DNA of 58,950 nucleotides from positions 1-58,950 of the forward strand of contig JBIICI010000011.1 in assembly GCA_044238935.1 (NCBI GenBank). Direction: 5' to 3'. Origin of the DNA: JBIICI01 sp044238935 (GTDB taxonomy: Bacteria > Pseudomonadota > Alphaproteobacteria > Micavibrionales > Micavibrionaceae). Position 1 is the stretch's first letter. The number at the start of each line of letters is the position of its first letter. Positions 7,941 through 16,951 of the stretch are shown here, piece after piece. The notes under the pieces were generated by a model. It was given only the letters and a program-made list of their open reading frames with translations, was not told the origin of the DNA and did no database searches. A program made the position numbers and the translations under genes.

Positions 7941-10215
7941 TATCTAAATTTTTGGATAACGCATCACGTTTTTTGGGATAGATAAAAATCAATGCCCCCT
8001 CTTTCATGTCAATATCGACATGACCACCCTTTGCCAATTTGCCGAACAGCAATTCTTCTGCCAAGGGTTTTTTGATTTTATCTTGGATCAATCGCGCCAA
8101 CGGACGTGCCCCCATGATGGGGTCATAAGCTGTGGCGGCTAAGTAATCTTTGGCGCTATCGGATAGCGATAAAGTCACATCGCGGTCTTGCAATTGCGCC
8201 TCCAGCTGCATCACCGATTTTTCAACGATTTTTTTGATAGTGTTTAGCGTAAGGGGCTTGAATGGGATAATCGCATCCAAACGATTGCGGAATTCAGGGG
8301 TGAAATGTTTTTTGAGGTCACGATCATCAAAGGGCGCAGTGATGTCACGCCCTGACATGCCAAAGCCAATGGGGCTTTTATCCAATTGCTGGATGCCGGC
8401 ATTGGTGGTCATGATCAGAATCACATTGCGAAAATCAATGGTTTTTCCATTATTATCAGTCATTTTGCCGTAATCCATCACCTGTAATAACAGGGCATAA
8501 ATATCGGGATGGGCTTTTTCAATTTCATCCAATAATAATACGCAGTGCGGATTTTGTTCAACGGCATCGGTCAATAACCCACCTTGGTCAAAACCAACAT
8601 AGCCGGGGGGGGATCCAATCAAACGCGCAATGGAATGGCTTTCTTTATATTCCGACATATCAAATCGTTTTAAAGGAATTGCCAATGTGGATGCTAATTG
8701 CCGCGCGACTTCGGTTTTTCCAACCCCTGTGGGGCCTGAAAATAAGTATGATCCAACAGGTTTTTCACGGTCACGCAATCCCGCGCGGGATAATTTGATG
8801 GCACTGACCACGGCGTCAATTGCATCCTCTTGGTCAAAAACCATGCGGCGCAAATCTTGATCCAATGATTTTAATTGCGTGCGGTCATCTTGGGACACAG
8901 AACGCGCAGGAATCCGCGCAATGATCGCCACCACATCCTCAATATCCTTATTTGTAATGGTTTTTTTGCGCTTTGCCTCCGGCAACAACATTTGCGCCGC
9001 CCCAACTTCATCAATTAAATCAATGGCTTTATCAGGCAAGCGGCGATCCGTGAGATAGCGTACGGATAAATCCACGGCTGCTTTTAATGCGCCTGCTGTA
9101 TATTTGACTTTATGATAAGATTCATAGGCAGACTTCAAACCCTTTAGAATCGCCAACGCATCCTCAGGCGAAGGTTCAGCCACATCAATTTTTTGAAAAC
9201 GCCGCACAAGGGCGCGGTCTTTTTCAAAATGATTGCGAAATTCTTTATAGGTCGTTGCGCCAATACAGCGTATTTCACCGTTTGATAAAGCAGGTTTTAA
9301 TAGATTGGACGCATCCATTGATCCGCCATTGGTTGCCCCTGCGCCAACAATCATATGAATTTCATCAATAAATAAAATCGCATTGGGTTGGGATTTAATA
9401 TGGCGGATGACATTTTTTAAACGCTCTTCAAAATCACCGCGATAACGGCTGCCTGCCATGAGTGTCCCTAAATCCAAAGAATAAATCACGGCATTGGATA
9501 GGATTTCAGGCACTTGGGCGTGGACAATTTTCCATGCTAACCCCTCCGCAATCGCAGTCTTACCCACACCCGGTTCACCAACATAAAGCGGATTATTTTT
9601 CTGACGGCGGCATAAAACTTGGATAGTCCGATCGACCTCTTTTTCACGACCGATTAAGGGATCAATTTTTCCACTGCCTGCTTTTTCATTGAGGTTGCGA
9701 CAAAACTCTTCTAAGGGGCTTTTATCCGAGTCAAAATCATCATCTTCATCTAATAAATCCTCATCGTCTTCATGCCCCAGATTATTGTCTTTTAAAATCC
9801 CATGGGATATAAAATTGATGGCATCAAAACGTGTCATATCTTGTTCTTGCAGGAAATGAACGGCATAGCTTTCGCGTTCAGAAAACAGGGCGATAATCAC
9901 ATTGGCACCGCTGATTTCTTCCCGACCTGAGGATTGCACATGGATCGCCGCGCGTTGCAACACACGTTGAAACGCCGTGGTGGGCTTTGATTCGGTAATA
10001 TCAGAAATTAAATACGCAAGTTCGGTATTGATATAGTCCACCAATTGATCCTGAAGCGCGGCAATATTCACCCCGCAACCTTTCAGAACCTTGAGCGCAT
10101 CGCGGTCTTCGGTCAATGCCAGCAACATATGTTCCAGTGTGGCAAATTCATGATGGCTGCGCGTGGCATGATCCAACGCACGGTGCAATGTCTGTTCCAA
10201 AATCGGGGATAGCAT
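7915..10215 (-). CDS. clpA: ATP-dependent Clp protease ATP-binding subunit ClpA
   Basis: A 766-residue AAA+ unfoldase that feeds substrates, including N-end-rule proteins delivered by ClpS, into ClpP. An N-terminal double Clp-N repeat (about 1-145) precedes an acidic linker (DEDDEDLLDEDDD-like, near 150). Two ATPase modules follow: D1 with GEPGVGKTA and LFIDEIH, and D2 with GPTGVGKTE and LLLDEIEKAHP. The C-terminal part has the usual GARPLAR sensor-2 segment. The ATG at 10215 gives the family N-terminus (MLSPILEQTLHRAL); an upstream in-frame TTG would add six residues. clpS, often directly upstream in alphaproteobacteria, is not present: 278 bases without a recognisable gene separate clpA from the porin gene. 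Confidence 0.95.
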   Translation of the reverse strand: MLSPILEQTLHRALDHATRSHHEFATLEHMLLALTEDRDALKVLKGCGVNIAALQDQLVDYINTELAYLISDITESKPTTAFQRVLQRAAIHVQSSGREEISGANVIIALFSERESYAVHFLQEQDMTRFDAINFISHGILKDNNLGHEDDEDLLDEDDDFDSDKSPLEEFCRNLNEKAGSGKIDPLIGREKEVDRTIQVLCRRQKNNPLYVGEPGVGKTAIAEGLAWKIVHAQVPEILSNAVIYSLDLGTLMAGSRYRGDFEERLKNVIRHIKSQPNAILFIDEIHMIVGAGATNGGSMDASNLLKPALSNGEIRCIGATTYKEFRNHFEKDRALVRRFQKIDVAEPSPEDALAILKGLKSAYESYHKVKYTAGALKAAVDLSVRYLTDRRLPDKAIDLIDEVGAAQMLLPEAKRKKTITNKDIEDVVAIIARIPARSVSQDDRTQLKSLDQDLRRMVFDQEDAIDAVVSAIKLSRAGLRDREKPVGSYLFSGPTGVGKTEVARQLASTLAIPLKRFDMSEYKESHSIARLIGSPPGYVGFDQGGLLTDAVEQNPHCVLLLDEIEKAHPDIYALLLQVMDYGKMTDNNGKTIDFRNVILIMTTNAGIQQLDKSPIGFGMSGRDITAPFDDRDLKKHFTPEFRNRLDAIIPFKPLTLNTIKKIVEKSVMQLEAQLQDRDVTLSLSDSAKDYLAATAYDPIMGARPLARLIQDKIKKPLAEELLFGKLAKGGHVDIDMKEGALIFIYPKKRDALSKNLDTKPVKEQV

Positions 10216-10493
10216 GGGATAAAAATCCTTCAATCAACAAAATATAATCATTTCAAAATAAAACGCACATAATTTCATTCCGCCCCCTTTGCAGGATATG
10301 GCTGCCACGATTTTTATAATACGCCTGATTCCCAATAAAAATAACTATAGAAAGTATAAACCATAGATAATTTTTAATGAAGGGAAAAGATTGAGTGTAT
10401 TTTCTTTTCAATTATGAAATGCAAAAATAAGAATTGAAAACGACGAAGCCCTTTATAAACGACATCATAAAATCGAAAACATATTTGAGCGCC

Positions 10494-11733
10494 TTAAAAA
10501 TCAACGGCTAAACGTGTGCCAACTGTTAAAGCATTATCTAACGTTGGATCCGTACCGGGATTAACCGTATATTGCAAATCAGGCTGAACACTGAGCCACG
10601 GCGTAATTTTATCGCTATATGTTAATTCATATTGCGTTTCTTTGCTATCAACTGGGGCGTTGACTATTTTATATTTTGAAGAATTTGCATTTTGTGATGC
10701 AGCAAATCCAATCTTCGCCTCTGGTCTATTTGGGACGTACCCCGTAAAGACCAATCCTAAACTCCAGTTACTTTTGAATCGTTCAACATCACCTTTTGTA
10801 AAACCAACTCTTGCAAATGAGCTAATGTCACGAAGATCATCGCTATAAAAAGAACGATCAACAAGAAAATACGTGCCTTGACTATTTTTCTTATCGTCGC
10901 TATTGACTTGATCCGAGCGTTTCGCTGTATATTTCCATGCGCCTACGCCAAAATGCCCCCAAGAATCATGCTTCACCCCTCCTTCTGCGACCAAGAGAGC
11001 GCCCTCTTTATCGCCAAAAGTGATTTGTGTGCTCCGTGGATGATCAAGATCACCGGGAACCCCATCATAAACCGCGCCCATTAAATATGTTTTTTCTGTC
11101 GGGCGAACCGCAACACGCGCACCTAATGACGTATATGGAAATGTTGAGGGGCCATTATCGCCCGTTACAGCAAACTCTGTCCCCAGCCCCGCAGCAGGAT
11201 TGAGAAACAAAAGACTGCTCTGCGTCACATAAAATTCAGAATTGACATCACTCAATCCTGCCATAAGGGAAATCTTATCATCTAAGAAATTTTGTTGTAC
11301 CCATGCTTCATAAACCTGAAAAGATTGATCAGGAACTTCAATATTATCAATGCCGCCATTTGATCCAACCAGATCATTAATCCGCCCACCAAAATTATTG
11401 ATAAAAAAGAGATGCGCGCTTGATCCCTTAAGACCAAGAACTTTTTCTCCATCGACATCCATAATCAAATTTAAATTATCATTCACACGGTTACCTTGTT
11501 GGACACCACCAGACGTATTGCGCCAGAAATCAGCCATGTAATTGATATTAATATCATAGCCTTTTTCATATAATTTTGTGCGCGCCCCACCCCAATCGCC
11601 ACTTAGCTTCTCCTCTTTATAATTAACATCCCCCTCTGACGCATAAAGATCCACAGACATAACGAAAGGCGACAAGACAAAAAGAGAAGACAAAAAGAGA
11701 AGACAAAACAACCTTCTTTAAAGACAAAGACAT
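10494..11733 (-). CDS. OprB-family carbohydrate porin, signal peptide out of frame (frameshift)
   Basis: The main frame (10494 to about 11708) encodes an outer-membrane porin of the OprB type: LSGDWGGARTKLYEKGY at the N-terminus, repeated amphipathic strands, and a terminal phenylalanine (LAVDF) as needed for barrel insertion. OprB proteins pass sugars passively. The only good start, the ATG at 11733 (MSLSLKKVVLSSLFVF), is in another frame and reaches a stop after 36 codons. The switch lies in a 13-bp tandem repeat (11676-11708). With one repeat unit removed, the frame reads straight through: MSLSLKKVVLSSLFVLSPFV followed by MSVDLYA-SEG, a textbook signal peptide. As written the porin would not be exported. 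It may be phase variable, freshly mutated or a sequencing artefact. Confidence 0.8.
11676..11708. repeat. 13-bp tandem repeat in porin signal-peptide region
   Basis: The plus-strand unit GACAAAAAGAGAA occurs at 11676-11688 and 11689-11701, followed by a partial third copy (GACAAAA, 11702-11708). Because 13 is not a multiple of three, each gain or loss of a unit shifts the porin frame. Loss of one unit restores an intact signal peptide joined to the porin. Confidence 0.85.
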
Positions 11734-11898
11734 ACAATGAAACATTCCTTCCAAGAATTGAAAACAATCAAGATCAAGATAGGCGATCAAGCATGAATTC
11801 AACCCTACCCAGAAAATCAAACAACTTTAAAATACAACCGAATATTTTAAAAAAAAATTAAAATATTTTTAAATTTGAGCGTATTGACTTATAGAAGT

Positions 11899-12849
11899 CT
11901 ATTGCCCCTTACATATTTTATTTACAGGCTGTATTTTGAGTTTCGTAAGCGTTTGTTCAATAGTATATTCAGGATAATCAATTTGAATAAAACTAATAAT
12001 CCCGTTTTCATGCAAGTTCAGAGTCATTTCATATTCTGGTAATTCGGAATCGGCTTCTGTGGCATTTTCTTCTGATATGTCTTGATCTGAATTACCGGTA
12101 ACAGAAGATTCAGTACTAAGCGAACGGCCTGCATATACAGCAATTTTAATCCGCCATCCTTTGCCTATATTATTATTTTCAAAGATTTGTTCTTCTGATT
12201 TCAAAGGGCGCAAAATATAAGTGCTGTAAATCTCCCCCGTCTCACGCGCACTTCCATCAAACATAATATGGCTGAAAATAGGCGTTTTTTTTCCTTGCTT
12301 TAGATGCGCCAAAACCTCCTTTAAATGACCGACAGGAAGAATTGTTTCAGGATCTAAATCATTGATAACCTCAGGATTATCTGCAAAAATTACTTCTGCC
12401 GTTGGATTGAAAAAAGAAGAATGAAAGGTTGCCTTCCCTTTAATCTCTTCCAATATCTCTGCATCATTTTTATGCGTACTGCTAAAATATAATGTTTTAT
12501 TATCCTTGGATTCATAGGCATTATAATTGGAAATAATATGGCTGGGTTGCCCTTCATTATAATAATAAGATGTATCAAATGTCTGATTGGTGATCCAGCC
12601 CTCGCATTGATCTTCGAATTCATAATCAATACTGCCCTTTAAATAATGCAGCGGCGCAGAGGGGCGTAATTTTATCAGTTTTAATTGATAGGATGCCTGA
12701 TGCGGCGCTAAAACAGAATCATATCCCGCACCGATCAAGCTTTGTCCTTTAACGGGGAAAGGTGCTATAAATCTTATAAAATAAAGACTTACCCCTAAAC
12801 ATAGGATAAATCCTAAAAAGCCTGTTATAATGAGCGCATATTTTTTCAT
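11899..12849 (-). CDS. eipB: Cell envelope integrity protein EipB (DUF1849)
   Basis: A 316-residue periplasmic protein with an N-terminal membrane or signal segment (KYALIITGFLGFILCLGVSLYF). The body matches the EipB/DUF1849 family: LAPHQASYQLKL near residue 48, the GSIDYEFEDQCEGW segment, and a C-terminal cysteine (INKICKG). In Brucella EipB these two conserved cysteines form a disulfide and the protein contributes to envelope stability; that role is transferred by family membership. A low-complexity acidic insert (about 240-272, rich in Ser, Asp and Glu) is a local oddity. The gene is monocistronic by layout. Confidence 0.8.
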   Translation of the reverse strand: MKKYALIITGFLGFILCLGVSLYFIRFIAPFPVKGQSLIGAGYDSVLAPHQASYQLKLIKLRPSAPLHYLKGSIDYEFEDQCEGWITNQTFDTSYYYNEGQPSHIISNYNAYESKDNKTLYFSSTHKNDAEILEEIKGKATFHSSFFNPTAEVIFADNPEVINDLDPETILPVGHLKEVLAHLKQGKKTPIFSHIMFDGSARETGEIYSTYILRPLKSEEQIFENNNIGKGWRIKIAVYAGRSLSTESSVTGNSDQDISEENATEADSELPEYEMTLNLHENGIISFIQIDYPEYTIEQTLTKLKIQPVNKICKGQ

Positions 12850-13060
12850 GAATTTAATATACCGCGAATTTCAGCCAAGAACAGCAGAAATTTTATCTTT
12901 TTTACAAAGGACAAAAACCCACACACGGCACATTTTGCCGCATAAGTAGGATATTTTTGCCGATCTGTAACACATACACAAACTGAAAAAACCGCAAGCC
13001 ATTGATATAAAACGATTTTAATATTGGCACACTCCCTGCAATATAAGGATCTGAAGATTT
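12850..13060. other. Intergenic, no recognised gene
   Basis: This is the left half of a 424-base gap between eipB and the alpha/beta hydrolase gene. Short frames exist but none has a ribosome binding site or a recognisable product. The right half holds a candidate structured RNA and two hairpin terminators. Confidence 0.4.
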
Positions 13061-13077
13061 ACAGGAACTGTATTCTT

Positions 13078-13200
13078 TAAAAAAGTTTGGTTTGGACGTC
13101 TGCTGCCTTCCCTCCTAACCGTGTCCCTAACACGTAGGCAGACGCTTCCCTCGAAATATGGTCTTATCGAGAATCGGTAAGACCATATTTTACTTTTTTC
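13078..13200 (+). ncRNA. Candidate structured small RNA with exposed CCCUCCU
   Basis: On the plus strand the DNA folds into two domains. The first is a stem CGTCTGC/GCAGACG enclosing an asymmetric loop (TTCCCTCCTAAC) and an inner hairpin CGTGT/ACACG with loop CCCTA. The second is a near-perfect 17-bp hairpin with a GAA loop (13154-13190) followed by a T-rich tract, as in an intrinsic terminator. The unpaired CCCUCCU resembles anti-Shine-Dalgarno loops of some alphaproteobacterial small RNAs. I could not match it to 6S, SRP RNA or tmRNA. The start is a guess and no clear promoter was found. Confidence 0.35.
13154..13199 (+). terminator. Intrinsic terminator hairpin of the candidate RNA
   Basis: The arms AAATATGGTCTTA (13154-13166) and TAAGACCATATTT (13178-13190) pair perfectly, and the stem continues inward through a U-G pair and CGA/TCG to a GAA loop. 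A T-rich run (TTACTTTTTT) follows on the plus strand only, which sets the direction. Confidence 0.55.
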
Positions 13201-13216
13201 TTCCAAACACCCAATA

Positions 13217-13257
13217 AAAAAATCCCCTGCCTTTTATAAAAAAGCAGGGGATTTTTT
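13217..13257. terminator. Bidirectional rho-independent terminator
   Basis: A perfect 14-bp stem AAAAAATCCCCTGC / GCAGGGGATTTTTT with a 13-base loop lies directly downstream of the alpha/beta hydrolase stop (13274, minus strand). A/T runs on both sides make it usable in both directions. Confidence 0.85.
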
Positions 13258-13273
13258 AAATTGGTTAATGAAC

Positions 13274-13966
13274 TTAAGCCGCTTTTGCCTGATCTACTAA
13301 GGGGCGCATAAAGGGTGATGCCTCTAGTTTCTCACCTGCTTTTTCCAAATGATCATGGAAAATGGACTCTAGCATTTCCGTGTGATTGTGGAAAAAATGA
13401 TTGGCTTCATCAATGACACGATAATCAATCTTAATGCCACGCTGTGCATTCAAACGCGCCACTAAATCATTCACGGATTCTGTAGGCACAACATTATCAT
13501 GTCCACCATGCACGATTAATCCCGATGTCGGACAGGGCGCAAGGAATGTAAAATCATGCATATTCGCAGGCGGCGACACAGAAATAAAGCCTCGCATTTC
13601 AGGACGACGCATCAAAAGCTGCATCGCAATCCATGCACCAAATGAAAATCCTGCGATCCAAACATAGGGGGAGTTTTTGTTGAAATCTTGTAACCAATCC
13701 AAAGCTGCTGCGGCATCGCTGAGCTCACCTTCGCCATGATCATGCACACCTTGGCTTTTGCCAACACCACGAAAATTAAACCGTAAAACAGAAAATCCGC
13801 GCTGTGCAAACGCATGAAACATCATATGGGTGATTTTATTATTCATTGTTCCACCTAATTGAGGATCAGGGTGCAAAACCAATGCTAACGGAGCATTGGG
13901 ACGTTTTGAATGATGATAGCGCCCTTCTAGCCGTCCTTCGGGACCATTGAAAATAATTTCGGGCAT
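13274..13966 (-). CDS. Alpha/beta hydrolase (COG2945-like)
   Basis: A 230-residue soluble alpha/beta-fold hydrolase. The nucleophile elbow is GFSFG (Ser108). The acid is probably Asp157 in HGGHDNVVP and the general base His190 in EANHFFH, giving a complete catalytic triad. The N-terminus has the FNGPEGRLEGRYH pattern, and RFNFRGVGKSQG is the oxyanion-side loop of this conserved proteobacterial family. I chose the ATG at 13966 because an AAGGA lies upstream and homologues start just before the GPEGRLEG pattern; an in-frame ATG at 13990 lacks a ribosome binding site. The substrate is unknown. Confidence 0.82.
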   Translation of the reverse strand: MPEIIFNGPEGRLEGRYHHSKRPNAPLALVLHPDPQLGGTMNNKITHMMFHAFAQRGFSVLRFNFRGVGKSQGVHDHGEGELSDAAAALDWLQDFNKNSPYVWIAGFSFGAWIAMQLLMRRPEMRGFISVSPPANMHDFTFLAPCPTSGLIVHGGHDNVVPTESVNDLVARLNAQRGIKIDYRVIDEANHFFHNHTEMLESIFHDHLEKAGEKLEASPFMRPLVDQAKAA

Positions 13967-14162
13967 GGGAAATAAATTCCTTTCTTTCATTATTGATTGA
14001 GCGTGGCGCAAAAGACCCACAATGCGCCGACTTACAGGCTATGACTGAATATCAAAAACAGCCACAGACATAAGCCTAGACTATTTTTGATTCCAGCGTC
14101 AATAAAATTTATTATTGTTTTAAAAGCCTGTGTATAAATATTCGCAAAGCAGATGGATTGTT

Positions 14163-14834
14163 TTAATGGACGGATCTCATGCCAGAATCCGTTAATCCAT
14201 ATTCACGGGCAGCAAGGGCGGCTTGGGTTCGGTTATTGGCATTGAGTTTTCGGCAAATACTGCGTACATGCAATTTGACTGTGACCACTTGCACATCTAA
14301 ACCACGGGCGATTTCTTTGTTTGATTGCCCCAAGACTAAAAAATCTAAAACCTCTCGCTCCCTAGGGGTTAAATCCCCCCCCAAACGATTTTTACGATTA
14401 CCGATACGATAAGAGGGCAAAGGCAAATGTGTTTTTGAATCCAAGGGGACATAGCGTTTTCCATTGATGACATTTTGAATGCCTTGCATCATTTCTCGCC
14501 CTGAGAGCGTTTTGGGCAAATATCCTTGCGCCCCCAAAATAATCGCTTGGCGAATTTGTTCACGCTCTGCAATGCCAGACATTAAAATAATCGGGGTATT
14601 GGGGCATTGTTCACGGATTTTTTGCAAACCAAACAAATCACAATCCTGATTATTCATACCGGGCATACGATAATCCAATAAAATCGCATCAAAATCACGG
14701 TCTTTCTTCAAAAAATCCAGCGCGGACTGAATATCACAAACACATTCAACCTGTGTGCTGGGTGCAATCGTTTTAATATATCCCTGCATTGCATCCAAAA
14801 ACAATGCATGATCATCCGCGAATAATAGTTTCAT
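14163..14834 (-). CDS. NarL/LuxR-type response regulator, orphan
   Basis: A 223-residue two-domain regulator. The receiver domain (about 1-120) has acidic residues D7/D8, the phospho-acceptor D54 in LLDYRMPG, and the lysine in GYLPKTLSG. The C-terminal LuxR-type helix-turn-helix (about 150-215) starts with LTPREREVLDFL and contains SNKEIARGLDVQVVTVKLHV. An AGAGGT sequence sits seven bases before the ATG at 14834 but only one base before the ATG at 14840, so 14834 is the better start. No histidine kinase gene is adjacent, so the partner is unknown. Confidence 0.88.
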   Translation of the reverse strand: MKLLFADDHALFLDAMQGYIKTIAPSTQVECVCDIQSALDFLKKDRDFDAILLDYRMPGMNNQDCDLFGLQKIREQCPNTPIILMSGIAEREQIRQAIILGAQGYLPKTLSGREMMQGIQNVINGKRYVPLDSKTHLPLPSYRIGNRKNRLGGDLTPREREVLDFLVLGQSNKEIARGLDVQVVTVKLHVRSICRKLNANNRTQAALAAREYGLTDSGMRSVH

Positions 14835-14920
14835 TGACATTACCTCTTTGAATAAGCGTAAATTTTTTACTCTTACTTACACTATAGACTATATTTGTAA
14901 AACATATGTAAAAATTACCG

Positions 14921-15622
14921 TTAAAGTTGTTCTATTTTCACAAAAAACTTTAGGCCATAAATTACGATCACTATACCAGCCATAGAAAACCAAAACAAAG
15001 CATAGGATAAATGCCGATTATGCGGCTTTTCATGGATCATTGCAATGTTAAAGAAAATATCCGTTTCCCGTAACGGCTTTGCGATAAAAAAAGATGTCGA
15101 TTCTGAAATCCCAGCTTTTTTTGCCATCGATTCTGGATCTGGCCAAAACCATTGCGTGGATTCAGCTTGTGTTGTTTTGCCCATAAAATGCGGCTTTTCA
15201 ATTGCACTAATTTGGAAAGCCTGATTGATTAAAGGGGTATCCAGATCATGAATAGGTTTATTTTCCTCGATCCAACCCCGATGCACAACCAAAACACGCC
15301 CATCAGGAATGCGCCCCAATTGATAAACAAACGCCCCCACTTTATCTTGCCACAGGCGCGGGGCAACGGTGATTGTACTGCCCTTGATCATTTCAATCAC
15401 AGATATTTTGACGGGGCGATAACGTATTGCATTGAAATCCTGCTGCGGTTGCAAAAGCGTTTCAGATTGCCCCCATGCTTTAAGAATAGCCTGTTTCCAA
15501 TGCAACCGTTTGACCTGCCACCCTCCAAGACCACATAAAATCACGACGCTGAGCACCAGAAAAAAACTTGCCCAACGCGGAAAGGGGGATGGCCAGTAAA
15601 ACTGAAAAGAAAATTGTGACAT
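14921..15622 (-). CDS. SURF1-family cytochrome c oxidase assembly protein
   Basis: A 233-residue inner-membrane protein with the SURF1 layout: an N-terminal transmembrane helix ending in LGGWQVKRLHWK, a periplasmic domain, and a second helix near the C-terminus preceded by LSYALFWFSMA. SURF1/Shy1 helps insert heme a into subunit I of aa3-type oxidase, so this implies an aerobic respiratory chain. The ATG at 15622 gives a short cytoplasmic tail and fits the family better than an upstream start adding 17 residues. It is divergent from uppP with 85 bases between starts; no cox genes are adjacent. Confidence 0.85.
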   Translation of the reverse strand: MSQFSFQFYWPSPFPRWASFFLVLSVVILCGLGGWQVKRLHWKQAILKAWGQSETLLQPQQDFNAIRYRPVKISVIEMIKGSTITVAPRLWQDKVGAFVYQLGRIPDGRVLVVHRGWIEENKPIHDLDTPLINQAFQISAIEKPHFMGKTTQAESTQWFWPDPESMAKKAGISESTSFFIAKPLRETDIFFNIAMIHEKPHNRHLSYALFWFSMAGIVIVIYGLKFFVKIEQL

Positions 15623-15707
15623 AAAATGATTTTCGATTTGATTTTTAAAAGAATATATGATGTGTATTATCAATCATTTCCTTTTCATAGACAAGAAGTC
15701 AAATTTT

Positions 15708-16541
15708 ATGAGTCTGCTCTCTATTTTTATCTTAGGCGTTGTGCAAGGTATCACGGAATTTCTACCGATTAGCTCAAGCGGACATTTGGTATTGTTTCAC
15801 CGCCTGTTAAACACAAACCTAAGCCCCGCCGATGAATTGGCGGTTGATATTGCAATGCATATTGGCACATTATTTGCCGTGTTACTGTATTTCAGGCGCG
15901 AAGTTTGGATGTTATGTCGCGGAGGGCTAGCATGTTTGCAACCCAAAACCAATTTGATTATGGAGCGTAATTTATTTTTATGCGTCATTCTGGCCTCTAT
16001 CCCCGTGATTATTGTTGGTTTATTAGTCAAGGATTTATTGGAATCGCCTCATTTACGCTCTGTTCCCGTCATTGCGACAACGACCTTAATCTTTGGGCTT
16101 TTGATGGGATTGGTGGATCGCTTTAAACCCCAAGACCGCGATATAAGCCAAGTCCATTGGAAACAGGCTTTATTGATTGGGGGCGCACAAATTCTATCCT
16201 TAATCCCCGGCACAAGTCGTTCAGGAATCACGATGACAATGGCGCGATATTGCGGCTTTGATCGTGGCAGTGCCGCGCGTTTTTCTGCTTTTTTAGGAAT
16301 GGTGGGCATTGCAGGGGCTGGATTTTTGACGGTCTTGGATCTTGTGGAGGCGCAAAATGCCTCCGTCGGGATGGCCGCTATTTTAGCAGGATTTGTGTCT
16401 TTCATATCCGCATTGATTACAGTGGCTTTGATGATGCGCTTTTTTAAAAAACGCGGGTCATTAATGCCTTTCATGCTCTATCGCATTGGATTGGCTGTTT
16501 TATTAATCGGCACAATGATCTTTTTTCCCACTTTTTTTTAG
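15708..16541 (+). CDS. uppP: Undecaprenyl-diphosphatase UppP (BacA)
   Basis: A 277-residue integral membrane phosphatase that removes a phosphate from undecaprenyl diphosphate and so recycles the lipid carrier for peptidoglycan and other glycans. The two family motifs are visible: EFLPISSSGHL (E17 to about 27) and PGTSRSG (near 167-173), and the protein is hydrophobic along its length. I took the ATG at 15708, which gives the standard start (a few residues before GVVQGITEF). An upstream start would add a hydrophilic 17-residue tail. fliQ follows by 25 bases, possibly co-transcribed. Confidence 0.95.
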   Translation: MSLLSIFILGVVQGITEFLPISSSGHLVLFHRLLNTNLSPADELAVDIAMHIGTLFAVLLYFRREVWMLCRGGLACLQPKTNLIMERNLFLCVILASIPVIIVGLLVKDLLESPHLRSVPVIATTTLIFGLLMGLVDRFKPQDRDISQVHWKQALLIGGAQILSLIPGTSRSGITMTMARYCGFDRGSAARFSAFLGMVGIAGAGFLTVLDLVEAQNASVGMAAILAGFVSFISALITVALMMRFFKKRGSLMPFMLYRIGLAVLLIGTMIFFPTFF

Positions 16542-16566
16542 GAAATAAAAAGCGTATACTCACGGT

Positions 16567-16833
16567 ATGAATGAACTGGAAATCATTGAAATCGTTCGTC
16601 ACGCCCTTGTGCTGACCTTACAAATTGGCACCGCCCCGATGATGGTGGGGTTGATTGTTGGGGTTGTTATTGCACTGTTCCAAGCCTTAACACAAATCCA
16701 AGAAATGACATTGGTCTTTGTACCCAAAATCATTGCGATGTTTGCCTCTTTATTCTTCTTACTCCCTATGATGATGCAAGCGTTGGTTGATTTTATGCAT
16801 GTTATCAGCGCACAGATTATTGCAATACAATAA
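16567..16833 (+). CDS. fliQ: Flagellar export apparatus protein FliQ
   Basis: An 88-residue protein with two transmembrane helices, the normal size and topology of FliQ, part of the FliPQR core through which flagellar subunits are exported. The signatures are the N-terminal LTLQIGTAPMMVGLIVGVVIA segment, then FQALTQIQEMTLVFVPKI, shared by FliQ and the type III secretion homologue SctS. Motif and length favour the flagellar form, but the two can be confused. It is isolated here: no fliP, fliR or flhB within the window. It may be transcribed with uppP. Confidence 0.88.
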   Translation: MNELEIIEIVRHALVLTLQIGTAPMMVGLIVGVVIALFQALTQIQEMTLVFVPKIIAMFASLFFLLPMMMQALVDFMHVISAQIIAIQ

Positions 16834-16951
16834 TCTGTTTATTCTTATAAAATCATGTGTTAGTGTATTGTTGATTTTCTAATCCTTGAAATCAGGGGCG
16901 CTCTGCCCTAAATCCTTATTCATTTTATCATTTATTATTAGGGATGAATCA

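Noticed and set aside
11623..11820. Separate 65-codon minus-strand gene overlapping the porin start
   Set aside because: It is explained as the out-of-frame signal peptide of the porin, displaced by the 13-bp repeat.
13070..13200. Possible SRP (4.5S) RNA, from a GGTTAGGAGGGAAGGCAGCAG-like stretch on the minus strand
   Set aside because: The conserved SRP hairpin with a GGAA tetraloop cannot form there, and the terminator hairpin points to the plus strand.
13018..13206. 62-codon minus-strand reading frame in the eipB-hydrolase gap
   Set aside because: It has no ribosome binding site, and the DNA is better explained by RNA stems and a terminator.
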